Assembly (NCBI RefSeq): GCF_000178995.1
Contig: NZ_ADVZ01000001.1
Coordinates: 372,001-436,000 of the forward strand
Length of the DNA stretch: 64,000 bases
Reading direction: 5' to 3'
From: Afipia sp. 1NLS2
Lineage (GTDB): Bacteria; Pseudomonadota; Alphaproteobacteria; Rhizobiales; Xanthobacteraceae
Shown here: one piece after another, positions 55,669-63,725 of the stretch
How the letters are laid out: each line of letters opens with the position of its first letter
Position numbering within the stretch: position 1 is the stretch's first letter
Program-made: the position numbers and the translations under genes
Notes under the pieces: model-generated
The model's input: the letters and a program-made list of their open reading frames with translations, nothing else
What the model was told of the DNA's origin: nothing
The model's database searches: none

Positions 55669-56691
55669 TCACGCCAGCAGCTCGCGTACGCGCGGCATCA
55701 CCTCGCGGCCGTAGAGTTCGATGCAGGTCATCAGCTTGCCGTGCGACAGCGTGCCGGCGCTGTATTTCAGATCGAAGCGCGACGCGCCGAGCGCCTTCAC
55801 CGTCGCCGCGATCTTGCGCGCCACCGTGTCGGGCGAGCCGAGGTAGAGCGAGCCGCGTTCGATCTCACGTTCGAACTCCTCCTTCTCCATCGGCGGCCAG
55901 CCGCGTTCCGCGCCGATGCGGTCGCGCATACCTTTATAAGGCAGCCAGAATTCCTCGCGCGCCTGTTCGTCGGTCGCGGCGATATAGCCCGGCGAATGAA
56001 TGCCGACCGGCTGCATCGGCGTTTTGCGCTGCTCATGGGTGCGGCGATAGAGATCGACATAGGGCGCAAAGCGCTGCGGATCGCCGCCGATGATCGCGAG
56101 CATCAGCGGCAGTTGATAATAGGCCGCGCGCACGACCGATTGAGGCGTGCCGCCGACGCCGATCCATGCCTTCAGCCGCCCGTGCTCGATGGGCGGGAAG
56201 ATGCTCTGATTGACAAGCGGCGGTCGGATCGAACCTTCCCAGGTGACGGGCTCCTGCTTGAGTACCTCGACAAAAAGATCGAGCTTCTCCTGAAACAGCC
56301 GCTCGTACTGATCGAGCGGAAAACCGAACAGCGGAAAGGATTCGGTGAACGAGCCGCGCCCGAGGATGACCTCCGCACGCCCGTTCGAGGCGGCATCGAG
56401 CGTCGCGAACCGCTGGAATACGCGGATCGGATCGTCGGACGACAGCACCGTGACGGCGGTGCCGAGGCGGATGCGCGTCGTCTGGCCGGCAATCGCGGCC
56501 AGCACCGTTTCCGGCGCGGAGATCGCGAAGTCGGCGCGATGATGCTCGCCAAGGCCGATGAAATCGATGCCGAGACTGTCGGCCAGCACCGCTTCCTCGA
56601 TCACGTCGCGGATCACCTGCGCGTGGGGCAGCAATTGCCCCGACGCATCGGCGGTCACGTCGCCGAACGTATCCAGTCCCATTTCGAGCAA
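55669..56691 (-). CDS. LLM-class flavin-dependent oxidoreductase
   Basis: A 340-residue luciferase-like monooxygenase family protein (FMN or F420-type TIM barrel): LADSLGIDFIGLGEHHRADF near 35, TRIRLGTAVTVLSSDDPIRV near 72, and LGSPDTVARKIAATVKALGA near the end. The start appears to be a TTG at 56691, with GGAGG six bases upstream; the first ATG is three codons later. Substrate unknown. Confidence 0.88.
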   Translation of the reverse strand: MLEMGLDTFGDVTADASGQLLPHAQVIRDVIEEAVLADSLGIDFIGLGEHHRADFAISAPETVLAAIAGQTTRIRLGTAVTVLSSDDPIRVFQRFATLDAASNGRAEVILGRGSFTESFPLFGFPLDQYERLFQEKLDLFVEVLKQEPVTWEGSIRPPLVNQSIFPPIEHGRLKAWIGVGGTPQSVVRAAYYQLPLMLAIIGGDPQRFAPYVDLYRRTHEQRKTPMQPVGIHSPGYIAATDEQAREEFWLPYKGMRDRIGAERGWPPMEKEEFEREIERGSLYLGSPDTVARKIAATVKALGASRFDLKYSAGTLSHGKLMTCIELYGREVMPRVRELLA

Positions 56692-56738
56692 GAGGCACCT
56701 CCGTCGCGGATAACAATGCGGCGGATGGGCCGCAGCGC

Positions 56739-57650
56739 CTATCTAGGTGCTTTTCCCGCGCGTTCCAGTTCGCGCAGTTTCACGGCCACCTGAAGCGCGA
56801 GGTTCGAGGGCGTGGGGATGCCGAATTCGGCCCCCTTGCGGACGATATGGCCGTTGAGGAAATCGATCTCGGTGGGCCTGCCGCGCGCCAGATCCTGCGC
56901 GGTGGAGGCATATTGATCCGGCATGACCTTCACCAGCGCGTAGGTCTTCTCGCGGATATCGGGCGAGACCGCGATGCCAAGCTCCGATGCCACCGCGATG
57001 CATTCGAGAATGGCGCTGTCCATCACCTCTTTCGTGCCCTCCACCTCGAACAGACGGCCGTAAGGCAGTTGCGCGATCGCCGACAGCGCGTTGTAGGCGC
57101 AGTTGATGATGAGCTTGTCCCACAGCCGCGGCAGCACCTCGCCCGACACCACGGTCGGGATCGCAGCATCCGCGAAGGTTTTCGCAATGTCATCGCTGCG
57201 CGGCGACGGGCCGATGATGAGATCGCCGCGCCCGTGATGCTGGATGTGGCCGGGCCCGCCCATTCCGGCCGCGACATACACGACGCTCGGCAGCACGACC
57301 TGTTTGAGCACGGCCGCGAGGCGTTCGGCATTGTCGACGCCATTCTGCAGCGAGATGACGACGGCATCGTTCTTGAGATGCGGCGCGATCTGTTGTCCCG
57401 CCTCCTCGGTGTCGGCGGACTTCACGCAGAACAGCACGACATCGGCCCCGGCGACGGCGGAGGGGTTGGTATTCGCACCGATCGGAATGACGCCATCGAA
57501 GATCGCGCTCTCAAACCGCAGGCCACCGCGTTTGGTGATGGCCTCGACATGCACCGGACGGCCGATCAGCGTCACCTCATGCCCGCCGCGCGCAAGCATG
57601 CCGCCGTAGAAACACCCAACGGCTCCAGCGCCCATCACTGCGATCTTCAT
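56739..57650 (-). CDS. 2-dehydropantoate 2-reductase family protein (ketopantoate reductase-like)
   Basis: A 303-residue NADP-dependent reductase. MKIAVMGAGAVGCFYGGMLA is the cofactor fold, and LPRLWDKLIINCAYNALSAI holds the catalytic Lys of the PanE/ApbA family. Family members reduce ketopantoate for pantothenate synthesis, but many paralogues act on other 2-oxo acids, so the gene symbol panE is not assigned. GGAAG precedes the ATG. Confidence 0.85.
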   Translation of the reverse strand: MKIAVMGAGAVGCFYGGMLARGGHEVTLIGRPVHVEAITKRGGLRFESAIFDGVIPIGANTNPSAVAGADVVLFCVKSADTEEAGQQIAPHLKNDAVVISLQNGVDNAERLAAVLKQVVLPSVVYVAAGMGGPGHIQHHGRGDLIIGPSPRSDDIAKTFADAAIPTVVSGEVLPRLWDKLIINCAYNALSAIAQLPYGRLFEVEGTKEVMDSAILECIAVASELGIAVSPDIREKTYALVKVMPDQYASTAQDLARGRPTEIDFLNGHIVRKGAEFGIPTPSNLALQVAVKLRELERAGKAPR

Positions 57651-57747
57651 GTCTGCTTCCCGTATTTATGGCGACAGACGATGTAGCAGATCGCACGAGC
57701 GGTCCAAAGTTAGCAGTTCGTGATACGTGACCTGCGCGTCAGAGATA

Positions 57748-58950
57748 TCAGTCCCGATGTGAGGCTGCCCGCGGCCTCATCAGCGAAGGTCCATAGAAAA
57801 CCGCGAAGCCAAAAAACGCGATCACCCAGGCCAACGCCGCAATATCCAGCAATGCGCCGCTCCAAACCGGGACCATGACCGCGGCGATGCGCGCGAGCGC
57901 GGCGATGATGACGGCCAGATAGATTCCCTGCGTCGACCACGAAGCCATCAGTTGCTGGCCGGTATGGCCCAGGCTCGCGCGCGTCATCACCGCCAAGGTC
58001 ATGACGCCGGCGCCTCCCGCCATCCATGCATGGATGGCCGCGCTTGCGGGAAAAAGATCGAAGGCCGCCGCCGACGCCAGCAGAAAACCGGCCGGGATAA
58101 AAGCGTATCCGACATGCAGGATGAGAACGAGGCGCTCCTTGAATGTGCGATCCCCTGCCCACCGGCCGAGGCGAATGACATGCAGAATACCGGCCGCCGC
58201 AAGCAGGGCGCCGGCAAGAGGGCCGTCCCGATGAACAACCCACACCAGCAGCGTCACAGCGCTGAAGATGACGACCGCAGTATCGAATTTTGCAAAAGGA
58301 GACGGCAGGCGTCCCGGATTTTCGCGCACCAGCCAGTTGCGCGTGAAGCTCGGGATGATGCGCCCGCCAATCAGCATGATGAGCAGAACCACGACCGCGA
58401 TTCCGACGCGAATGCCGTAATCCGCCGCGCCCGACACATGCGCCTCAAGATGAAACGCGATATTCCCGATGAGGAGCAGAACGACCAGCACGACGACCTT
58501 GAGATTACGCCAGTTCCGTCCCGCGAAAACCTCGCGCCCTGTGGCGGCCGCAATCAGCGCAAGAAAACTGGCGTCGATCAGCATGGCCGCGAGCCAGCCG
58601 ATCCCCGCCGAACACGTCACGGAAAAACGTCCCAACAGCCACACGACGACCAGCACAAGCAACGGCCTGCCCTGTACCGGAAGCCGCCCGGTCCAACTCG
58701 GAATCGCCGTGAACAGAAAGCCGGTGATGACCGCCGGCAAATAGCCGTACAGCATTTCATGCACATGCCAGTCGCGCGGAACGAACGCGGTCCACAGCGT
58801 CAATTCGCCGAGAAACACCGGCAACCAGACCAGAATGGCAAGCCCCGCGTAGACCGCGCCCAGCAGGAAGAAAGGCCGGAATCCGTAAGATAGAATGGCG
58901 GGTCCTTGATAATCCCGGAGCCGCGGCACCGGCGAACGCTGTGTCATCAT
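57748..58950 (-). CDS. nnrS: NnrS family heme/copper membrane protein
   Basis: A 400-residue inner-membrane protein with about twelve helices. PAILSYGFRPFFLLGAVYAG, WHVHEMLYGYLPAVITGFLF, and MTRASLGHTG near residue 330 are typical of NnrS, which limits nitric-oxide damage in denitrifying and nitrate-respiring bacteria. The ATG at 58950 is chosen; a TTG 16 codons upstream is less likely. A near-consensus FNR/FixK site lies about 130 bases upstream, so it should be induced under low oxygen or nitrogen oxides. Confidence 0.92.
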   Translation of the reverse strand: MMTQRSPVPRLRDYQGPAILSYGFRPFFLLGAVYAGLAILVWLPVFLGELTLWTAFVPRDWHVHEMLYGYLPAVITGFLFTAIPSWTGRLPVQGRPLLVLVVVWLLGRFSVTCSAGIGWLAAMLIDASFLALIAAATGREVFAGRNWRNLKVVVLVVLLLIGNIAFHLEAHVSGAADYGIRVGIAVVVLLIMLIGGRIIPSFTRNWLVRENPGRLPSPFAKFDTAVVIFSAVTLLVWVVHRDGPLAGALLAAAGILHVIRLGRWAGDRTFKERLVLILHVGYAFIPAGFLLASAAAFDLFPASAAIHAWMAGGAGVMTLAVMTRASLGHTGQQLMASWSTQGIYLAVIIAALARIAAVMVPVWSGALLDIAALAWVIAFFGFAVFYGPSLMRPRAASHRD

Positions 58951-59073
58951 GCACCCAAGGCGGGATCGCTCCGGCAACTCCCCGATCGGCGCGTCCAAAA
59001 AACGAAGGGTTACATCCGCGCGACCGGTGGCCGGATCACGCTCTGCGAATAGTGAAAAGAAGCGCCGACAGAG

Positions 59074-59087
59074 ATGACGTGGATCAA
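59074..59087 (-). promoter_or_regulatory. FNR/FixK-type binding site upstream of nnrS
   Basis: On the minus strand the sequence is TTGATCCACGTCAT, very near the TTGAT-N4-ATCAA consensus of FNR and the FixK/FnrN variants. It is centred about 130 bases before the nnrS start and just past the stop of the FNR-type gene, so it could drive nnrS separately from the upstream nar genes. Confidence 0.65.
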
Positions 59088-59121
59088 TATCCGGCGTCTT
59101 TGCGGAAATAGCTGAACACGA

Positions 59122-59880
59122 TCATCGCGCCCACGCCAGATCCTCGACGCGCGCGACATTCATCAAACGAACGCCTCTCGGAACGTTGACGATGAGTTTC
59201 TTCCGTTCCAGCCGCCGCAACGTGCGGCTGGCTGTTTCAATCGTCATGCCAAGGAAATCCGCGATGTCCCGCCGCTTCATCGGCAGCGGCAGGGTCTCCG
59301 GTATCTCGCCAAATCGCGCAAGCCGATCACGCCAGCCGATGAGAAACAGCGCAATCCGCTGCTCTGCCGAATGGCTCCCCAGCAACAACATCTGGTTTCT
59401 GGCCAAATGAAGCTCCCGCACTTCGAACTCATTCATGCTTCGCAGGATGTTCGGCTTGGATTCGACAAACCGTAAAAACTTGTCCCGGGAAAACCGGCAG
59501 GCAATAATCGGCGTAATGGCATCGGCCGAGAAACTGTAGCGGTCGGAGGATGTCGCTCCGAGAAAATCGCCCGGCAGGCCAAACCCGACAATATGACGCC
59601 GCCCGTCCGGCAACAGCCGATACAAGCGTGCGACACCCTGCGTCAGGTTGAAGACGTGGCGGGCCTTGTCGTCTTCGGAGAACAAGGCATCCTTCGTCGC
59701 AAAGTGCGTTTCCGGGCCAAGCCTTTCCATGGCGGAAAGCTCGGGCGCATCGAGTGCCGCGCAGATGCTGAGCGGCCGCGCCTGACAGTGCAGGCAGCGG
59801 CGCGGATAACCGCTGGGGAATTCTTCCGACAGGATCGATTGCGGCATCAGGCTCTGCCACGACGGATGCTTGGTTTCCAT
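59122..59880 (-). CDS. fnrN: FNR/FnrN-type oxygen-sensing transcriptional regulator (Crp/Fnr family)
   Basis: About 252 residues: cyclic-nucleotide-type beta barrel, dimerisation helix and a C-terminal winged helix. It has the [4Fe-4S] cysteines of an oxygen sensor: C29-x2-C32-x7-C40 (RRCLHCQARPLSICAAL) and C128 (IIACRFS), as in rhizobial FnrN/FixK1. The recognition helix MTIETASRTLRRLERKKLI has the E-x2-SR pattern that reads TTGAT. It therefore should activate anaerobic genes, including nnrS and the nar genes upstream. Start choice: the ATG at 59880 has GAGGA seven bases upstream; others lie up to 22 codons earlier. Confidence 0.9.
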   Translation of the reverse strand: METKHPSWQSLMPQSILSEEFPSGYPRRCLHCQARPLSICAALDAPELSAMERLGPETHFATKDALFSEDDKARHVFNLTQGVARLYRLLPDGRRHIVGFGLPGDFLGATSSDRYSFSADAITPIIACRFSRDKFLRFVESKPNILRSMNEFEVRELHLARNQMLLLGSHSAEQRIALFLIGWRDRLARFGEIPETLPLPMKRRDIADFLGMTIETASRTLRRLERKKLIVNVPRGVRLMNVARVEDLAWAR

Positions 59881-59960
59881 GCTCGTCCTCGCCATTTGCC
59901 CGTTACCTTCGTGTATCGGCATCCGTGAATACTCTTGTGTGACCAAAACCGGGCGGCGCT

Positions 59961-60512
59961 CTATCCGAGTCTCGCAAGCCAGCGCTCGATCTGATCGATG
60001 TCCCCCGGCAGCTCGGTCGCGAATTCATCTGCGAAATTCCGCCAGGCCTCAAGATTGCGCGCGGGAACGCCGATCACGACAGGGATGCCGCGCTCGAGCG
60101 CCTTGGCCATCACCCCGCACATGCCGCCTCCCTCCGCCTCTATTTTCCCGAACTTGTTCAGGACAAGAAGCGACGGGTTGGTCTCAAAGCCGCGCTCGAT
60201 TTCCATCGCGGCTTCGAGCAAGGCTCCGACATCGAGGCGGCAGCCGCTCGCGCCCGAGCCACGGTCGTCGAACAGCACCGTGCGGCGTCCGCTGACGAGA
60301 TCTTCCAGCACCACATCGCAACTCGGGTCCACGCCCTCGAATGCCGGGTATTGCAGAACGCCGGCCAGTGCCAGACCGCGTGCCTGGCACTGGCTGACGA
60401 TCCATTTGAACAGCTCATCCGGATATTTGTCGTTCTCGTAGACGATCGCGCCAATATCCGGCGCGCTGTCCTGGACCGGCTCAATTGCCCGGGCGGAATG
60501 CAATGCACACAT
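59961..60512 (-). CDS. DUF2478 protein, predicted degenerate NTPase fold
   Basis: A 183-residue cytoplasmic protein of the DUF2478 type, often found near molybdenum and nitrate genes. The second half (SLLVLNKFGKIEAEGGGMCG then ERGIPVVIGVPARNLEAW) resembles the core of THEP1-like nucleoside triphosphatases, but no GxxxxGKT Walker A loop is visible at the N-terminus (DIGAIVYENDKYPDELFKWI). It overlaps the mogA 3' end by 32 bases, with GAGG eight bases before its ATG. A role in molybdenum cofactor handling for nitrate reductase is an inference from context. Confidence 0.75.
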   Translation of the reverse strand: MCALHSARAIEPVQDSAPDIGAIVYENDKYPDELFKWIVSQCQARGLALAGVLQYPAFEGVDPSCDVVLEDLVSGRRTVLFDDRGSGASGCRLDVGALLEAAMEIERGFETNPSLLVLNKFGKIEAEGGGMCGVMAKALERGIPVVIGVPARNLEAWRNFADEFATELPGDIDQIERWLARLG

Positions 60513-61062
60513 CGGAATCGACCTCGATTCGGCGCGCCCCGATCAGCTCGAGGCAATACGGAATGGCTGGAAAAATGGCGTTCAGGCAGACTTCGATAGC
60601 CGCCGGGCGCCCCGGCAAATTGACGATCAAGGAACGGTTGCGCGTCCCGGCGAGTTGCCGCGATAGAATCGCGGTTGGCACATGCTCCAGGCTGACCCGC
60701 CGCATCAATTCCCCAAAGCCAGCCAGTTCGCGGCCGATCACCATGCGCGTGCCTTCAGGCGTAAGATCGCGCGGCGCTGGACCCGTGCCGCCCGTCGTCA
60801 GAACCAGATCGCAGCCTTCACGGTCCGACAATTCGATCAATGCGCTGGCCACGCTCTCGGCGCCATCGGGCACGATCTTGAAAATGATGATCCAGTTTGA
60901 GCGGATGGCCTTCTTCAGAAAATCGCCGACGGCCTTCCCGCTCTTGTCTTCATAAATGCCTTCGCTCGCGCGGTCGGAGACGACAAGGACACCGATCCGC
61001 GCCAGCGTTCCCGATCCGACAAAAGAGTCCGGTCCGTCGCGGTCGATATCCATGTGGTTCAT
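60481..61062 (-). CDS. mogA: Molybdopterin adenylyltransferase (MogA/MoaB family)
   Basis: A 193-residue enzyme that adenylates molybdopterin ahead of molybdenum insertion. Motifs: RIGVLVVSDRASEGIYEDKS near 22, DLVLTTGGTGPAPRDLTPEG near 87 and SLIVNLPGRPAAIEVCLNAI near 155, the standard MogA/MoaB order. GGAGG precedes the ATG at 61062, which overlaps the upstream stop (ATGA). It sits inside the nar gene cluster, so it is probably co-induced with nitrate reductase. Confidence 0.92.
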   Translation of the reverse strand: MNHMDIDRDGPDSFVGSGTLARIGVLVVSDRASEGIYEDKSGKAVGDFLKKAIRSNWIIIFKIVPDGAESVASALIELSDREGCDLVLTTGGTGPAPRDLTPEGTRMVIGRELAGFGELMRRVSLEHVPTAILSRQLAGTRNRSLIVNLPGRPAAIEVCLNAIFPAIPYCLELIGARRIEVDSDVCIAFRPGN

Positions 61063-61415
61063 GAGCAGCCTCCATGTCCGCCGCAGGTGCAACCTTCATG
61101 AGAGTGGCCGCCCTCCTCCGGCGCAGCCGCCATCGCTTCGTCATGCTTCAGCGACCAGCCGACCATGTAGGTCAGGCATCCCGTGCCGGGATCGCTGGCG
61201 CGCTCCAGAACGTTCATCAGCCCGAGCCAGTCCTCGCTCTCCGCAAGGCTGGAAAAGCGCCGCACCGCTCCGGACGCATACTCACCGACGGTTTCGCCAA
61301 ACCGGCTTGTCATGGCATCCACGCGGGCCAGCAACGCCACGTCGCCACAAGCAACCAGCGCTTCGGCGGCATTCGCTTCGTCATCAAAGCCGCGTATCAC
61401 TTCACCGAGTTGCAT
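61059..61415 (-). CDS. Unknown protein with Cys/His-rich C-terminus, nar-linked
   Basis: A 118-residue protein I do not recognise. Residues 1-90 are helical and acidic (IRGFDDEANAAEALVACGDV, FSSLAESEDWLGLMNVLERA). The last 20 residues hold a putative metal site: GGHSHEGCTCGGHGGCS, with three Cys and three His. It lies 12 bases after ppiC and overlaps mogA by four bases, so it is translated as part of the nitrate-reductase accessory operon. A metallochaperone or assembly role is only a hypothesis. Confidence 0.7.
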   Translation of the reverse strand: MQLGEVIRGFDDEANAAEALVACGDVALLARVDAMTSRFGETVGEYASGAVRRFSSLAESEDWLGLMNVLERASDPGTGCLTYMVGWSLKHDEAMAAAPEEGGHSHEGCTCGGHGGCS

Positions 61416-61427
61416 GCCGGGCTCCCT

Positions 61428-62252
61428 CTATTGCACCAATGGCGTGTCCGTCGCCGCCAGCGAGATACCCGTGATCTCGGCTTGGCCCGCAAGGATCGAG
61501 ATGTATTGCGCGAGCGCACGATGCTCGACGCTGGTGGCGAGATAACCCGCGATCCGTTCTTTCGCGAGTTCGAACGGCAACGTCTGCCCTTCGGCGCGGC
61601 GATCCAGCCGCACCACATGGAAGCCGTACCGGGTTTCTGCAATCGCCATCTCGCCCGGCTGCATCCGCTCCAGCGCCGCCTCGAATTCAGCCACGGTCTG
61701 GCCGCGCGAGATCTGACCAAGACGGCCGCCCTCCGCCGCGGAGGTCGAACACGCCGAATGGTTCGATGCCATGTCGGCAAAAACCGCCGGATTTTCCTTC
61801 ACCGCCGCGAGAATGGTTTCGGCCTGCTCACGCGCCGCCACCCGTGCCGCCTGGTTGTCACGTGGCGCGGCGATCAGGATGTGGGCGGCCTCGTAAAGAT
61901 CGCCGAGCCGGAAACGCTGAATGTTCTGTTCGTAGAAGCGGCGGCAGGCCGCCTCATCCGGCTCCGGCGTCTTGACCTCGCGCTCGACCAGCGCGCGCAT
62001 CGCGGCTTCCTCGGCGGTTTCGCGCCGCCCATCCGGATCGCACAGCGCCTCGGTTTCGATGCCGAGCCGAGCTGCTTCCTGCAACAGCAGTTCGCGCACC
62101 ACGAGTGCGCGCGCCGCCGCCTGCCAGGCATGGATCGGCTTGTCCGCCGGATGGTTCTGCACCTCCTGCGCGATGGCTTCGCGGGAAATTACCACGCCGT
62201 TGACGCTGATTGCCTTCGGCTTCGGCAAAGCAGTTGAGACCGAACAATCCAT
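61428..62252 (-). CDS. PpiC-type peptidyl-prolyl isomerase, nitrate-reductase-associated
   Basis: A 274-residue cytoplasmic parvulin: N-terminal helical chaperone part (KPIHAWQAAARALVVRELLL) and parvulin domain (AAHILIAAPRDNQAA near 125, GGRLGQISRGQTVAEFEAAL near 175 and TRYGFHVVRLDRRAEGQTLP). No signal peptide, unlike most periplasmic PpiC proteins. In Pseudomonas aeruginosa a similar gene follows narI in the nar operon. It begins five bases after narI and is thus co-transcribed; likely a folding helper for Nar. Confidence 0.88.
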   Translation of the reverse strand: MDCSVSTALPKPKAISVNGVVISREAIAQEVQNHPADKPIHAWQAAARALVVRELLLQEAARLGIETEALCDPDGRRETAEEAAMRALVEREVKTPEPDEAACRRFYEQNIQRFRLGDLYEAAHILIAAPRDNQAARVAAREQAETILAAVKENPAVFADMASNHSACSTSAAEGGRLGQISRGQTVAEFEAALERMQPGEMAIAETRYGFHVVRLDRRAEGQTLPFELAKERIAGYLATSVEHRALAQYISILAGQAEITGISLAATDTPLVQ

Positions 62253-62257
62253 GGCCT

Positions 62258-63010
62258 TTACTCCGCAGGCTGGATCGGCGGCGGGGCGGGCATCCGGGTT
62301 GCCGCGACAGGCACCGGGCCGCTGCCCGGACGGCTGCGCACAACCTGATAGCCGCGGCGGCCGAGGTACCAGACCGGTGCGCTCCAGATATGCACGAGGC
62401 GCGTGAACGGGAAGACGAGGAAGATCGTCATGCCGAGCATCAAATGCGCCTTGAAGATCGGGTGCACGTCGAGGACATAGTGCGCAGCATCCGGCTGCAA
62501 CGTGACGATGGCCTGCGCCCAGTTCATGAACTTCACCATCTCATGGCCGTCGAGATGTCCAGCCGACACCGGAATGGTGGCTAGGCCGAGCAGAAGCTGC
62601 GCGAACAGGATCAGGAGAATCGCGGTGTCGCCGAACGACGAGTTGGCACGGATTCGCGGATCGAACAGCCGGCGATGCGTGAGCAATGAAATGCCAACAA
62701 GGCACATCAGACCGGCGATGCCGCCGGCGGTCATCGCCAGTATCTGCTTGAAGGTGTGCGAGATGCCCATCATGTCGAACACCCAGATCGGCGTCAGCAG
62801 GCCGACGAAGTGGCCGCCAAAGATCACCAGAATTCCGATGTGAAACAGGTTGGAGCCCCACATCAACTGGCGGCGGCGCAGCAACTGGCTCGAGCCACTG
62901 CGCCATGTGTATTGCTCACGGTCGAAACGGAACAGGCTGCCGAACAGGCAGACGATGGCGCACAGATACGGATACCAGCCGAAGGCGATGGAATTGAGCG
63001 TCGTGTACAT
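62258..63010 (-). CDS. narI: Respiratory nitrate reductase gamma subunit (cytochrome b)
   Basis: NarI is the quinol-oxidising diheme membrane subunit of NarGHI. The 250 residues contain five helices and the four heme-binding His: H57 and H67 in FHIGILVIFGGHFVGLLTP, and two in AHLMLGMTIFLVFPFTRLVH near residue 205-225. The start at 63010 has a strong AAGGAGGG site; the open frame further upstream overlaps narJ. The C-terminus is a Pro/Ala-rich cytoplasmic tail. Confidence 0.95.
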   Translation of the reverse strand: MYTTLNSIAFGWYPYLCAIVCLFGSLFRFDREQYTWRSGSSQLLRRRQLMWGSNLFHIGILVIFGGHFVGLLTPIWVFDMMGISHTFKQILAMTAGGIAGLMCLVGISLLTHRRLFDPRIRANSSFGDTAILLILFAQLLLGLATIPVSAGHLDGHEMVKFMNWAQAIVTLQPDAAHYVLDVHPIFKAHLMLGMTIFLVFPFTRLVHIWSAPVWYLGRRGYQVVRSRPGSGPVPVAATRMPAPPPIQPAE

Positions 63011-63023
63011 CTGTCCCTCCTTC

Positions 63024-63725
63024 TCAGGCTGCCGGTGATTTGACGGCGCGCGAGGCGTGGCGCAGCCGTGACTGCAATCCGTCGCGGCCGCATGACGATT
63101 GGCTCTGCGCGGCGGGTCCGAAATTGACTTCCTCTTCTTCCCACGCGGCATCGAGCGCTGCGAAGTCCATCGGATCTGGGTCCGGCCCCTTCAACAATTC
63201 CTCGACCGCATCGCGCTCGGGCTGCTGCTCGGCAATCGCAACCAGTGCATCAAAGACAGCCTTGTAGTTCGATTCGCGGCGCTCCAGCCGCTCGGCGATA
63301 GCGGCGAGAATGTGCGCGGGTTGCCCCAGCAATTCGCGCGCCGCCGCAATCGGCTGGGTCGACAGAAATTCGAGGAACAGCGGAATGAAATCCGGCAGAT
63401 CATTCGCGGTGATGAAGAAGCCCGCGTTCTCATACAGCGTCTTCAGATCGACCATCGCCTGGCCACGGTCGCGGCTTTCGCCGTGAACATGCTCGAACAG
63501 ATGCAGCGCCAGCGAGCGGCTGCGGTCGAACAGCAAGCCATAACGCTCCTGCAGATCATAGAGATCGCTAGCCGCCAGCTCATCAAGCAGCACATCGAGC
63601 TTCTCGCGCGCGGCGAGCGGCACCAGCGCCTCATCATCCAGCACCGCGCCGAACAGCGGCGCGGCTGCAACGAGGTCTTCCGAAGGATAGGTCAGAAGCG
63701 CGGACAACACCTTGAACGTCTTCAT
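63024..63725 (-). CDS. narJ: Nitrate reductase molybdenum cofactor assembly chaperone NarJ
   Basis: NarJ binds apo-NarG and allows cofactor insertion and membrane attachment. The 233-residue protein starts MKTFKVLSALLTYPSEDLVA and has the TorD-like helical fold with DLYDLQERYGLLFDRSRSLA and LHLFEHVHGESRDRGQAMVD, both conserved in NarJ. The ATG at 63725 shares a base with the narH stop (TGATG). Confidence 0.95.
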   Translation of the reverse strand: MKTFKVLSALLTYPSEDLVAAAPLFGAVLDDEALVPLAAREKLDVLLDELAASDLYDLQERYGLLFDRSRSLALHLFEHVHGESRDRGQAMVDLKTLYENAGFFITANDLPDFIPLFLEFLSTQPIAAARELLGQPAHILAAIAERLERRESNYKAVFDALVAIAEQQPERDAVEELLKGPDPDPMDFAALDAAWEEEEVNFGPAAQSQSSCGRDGLQSRLRHASRAVKSPAA

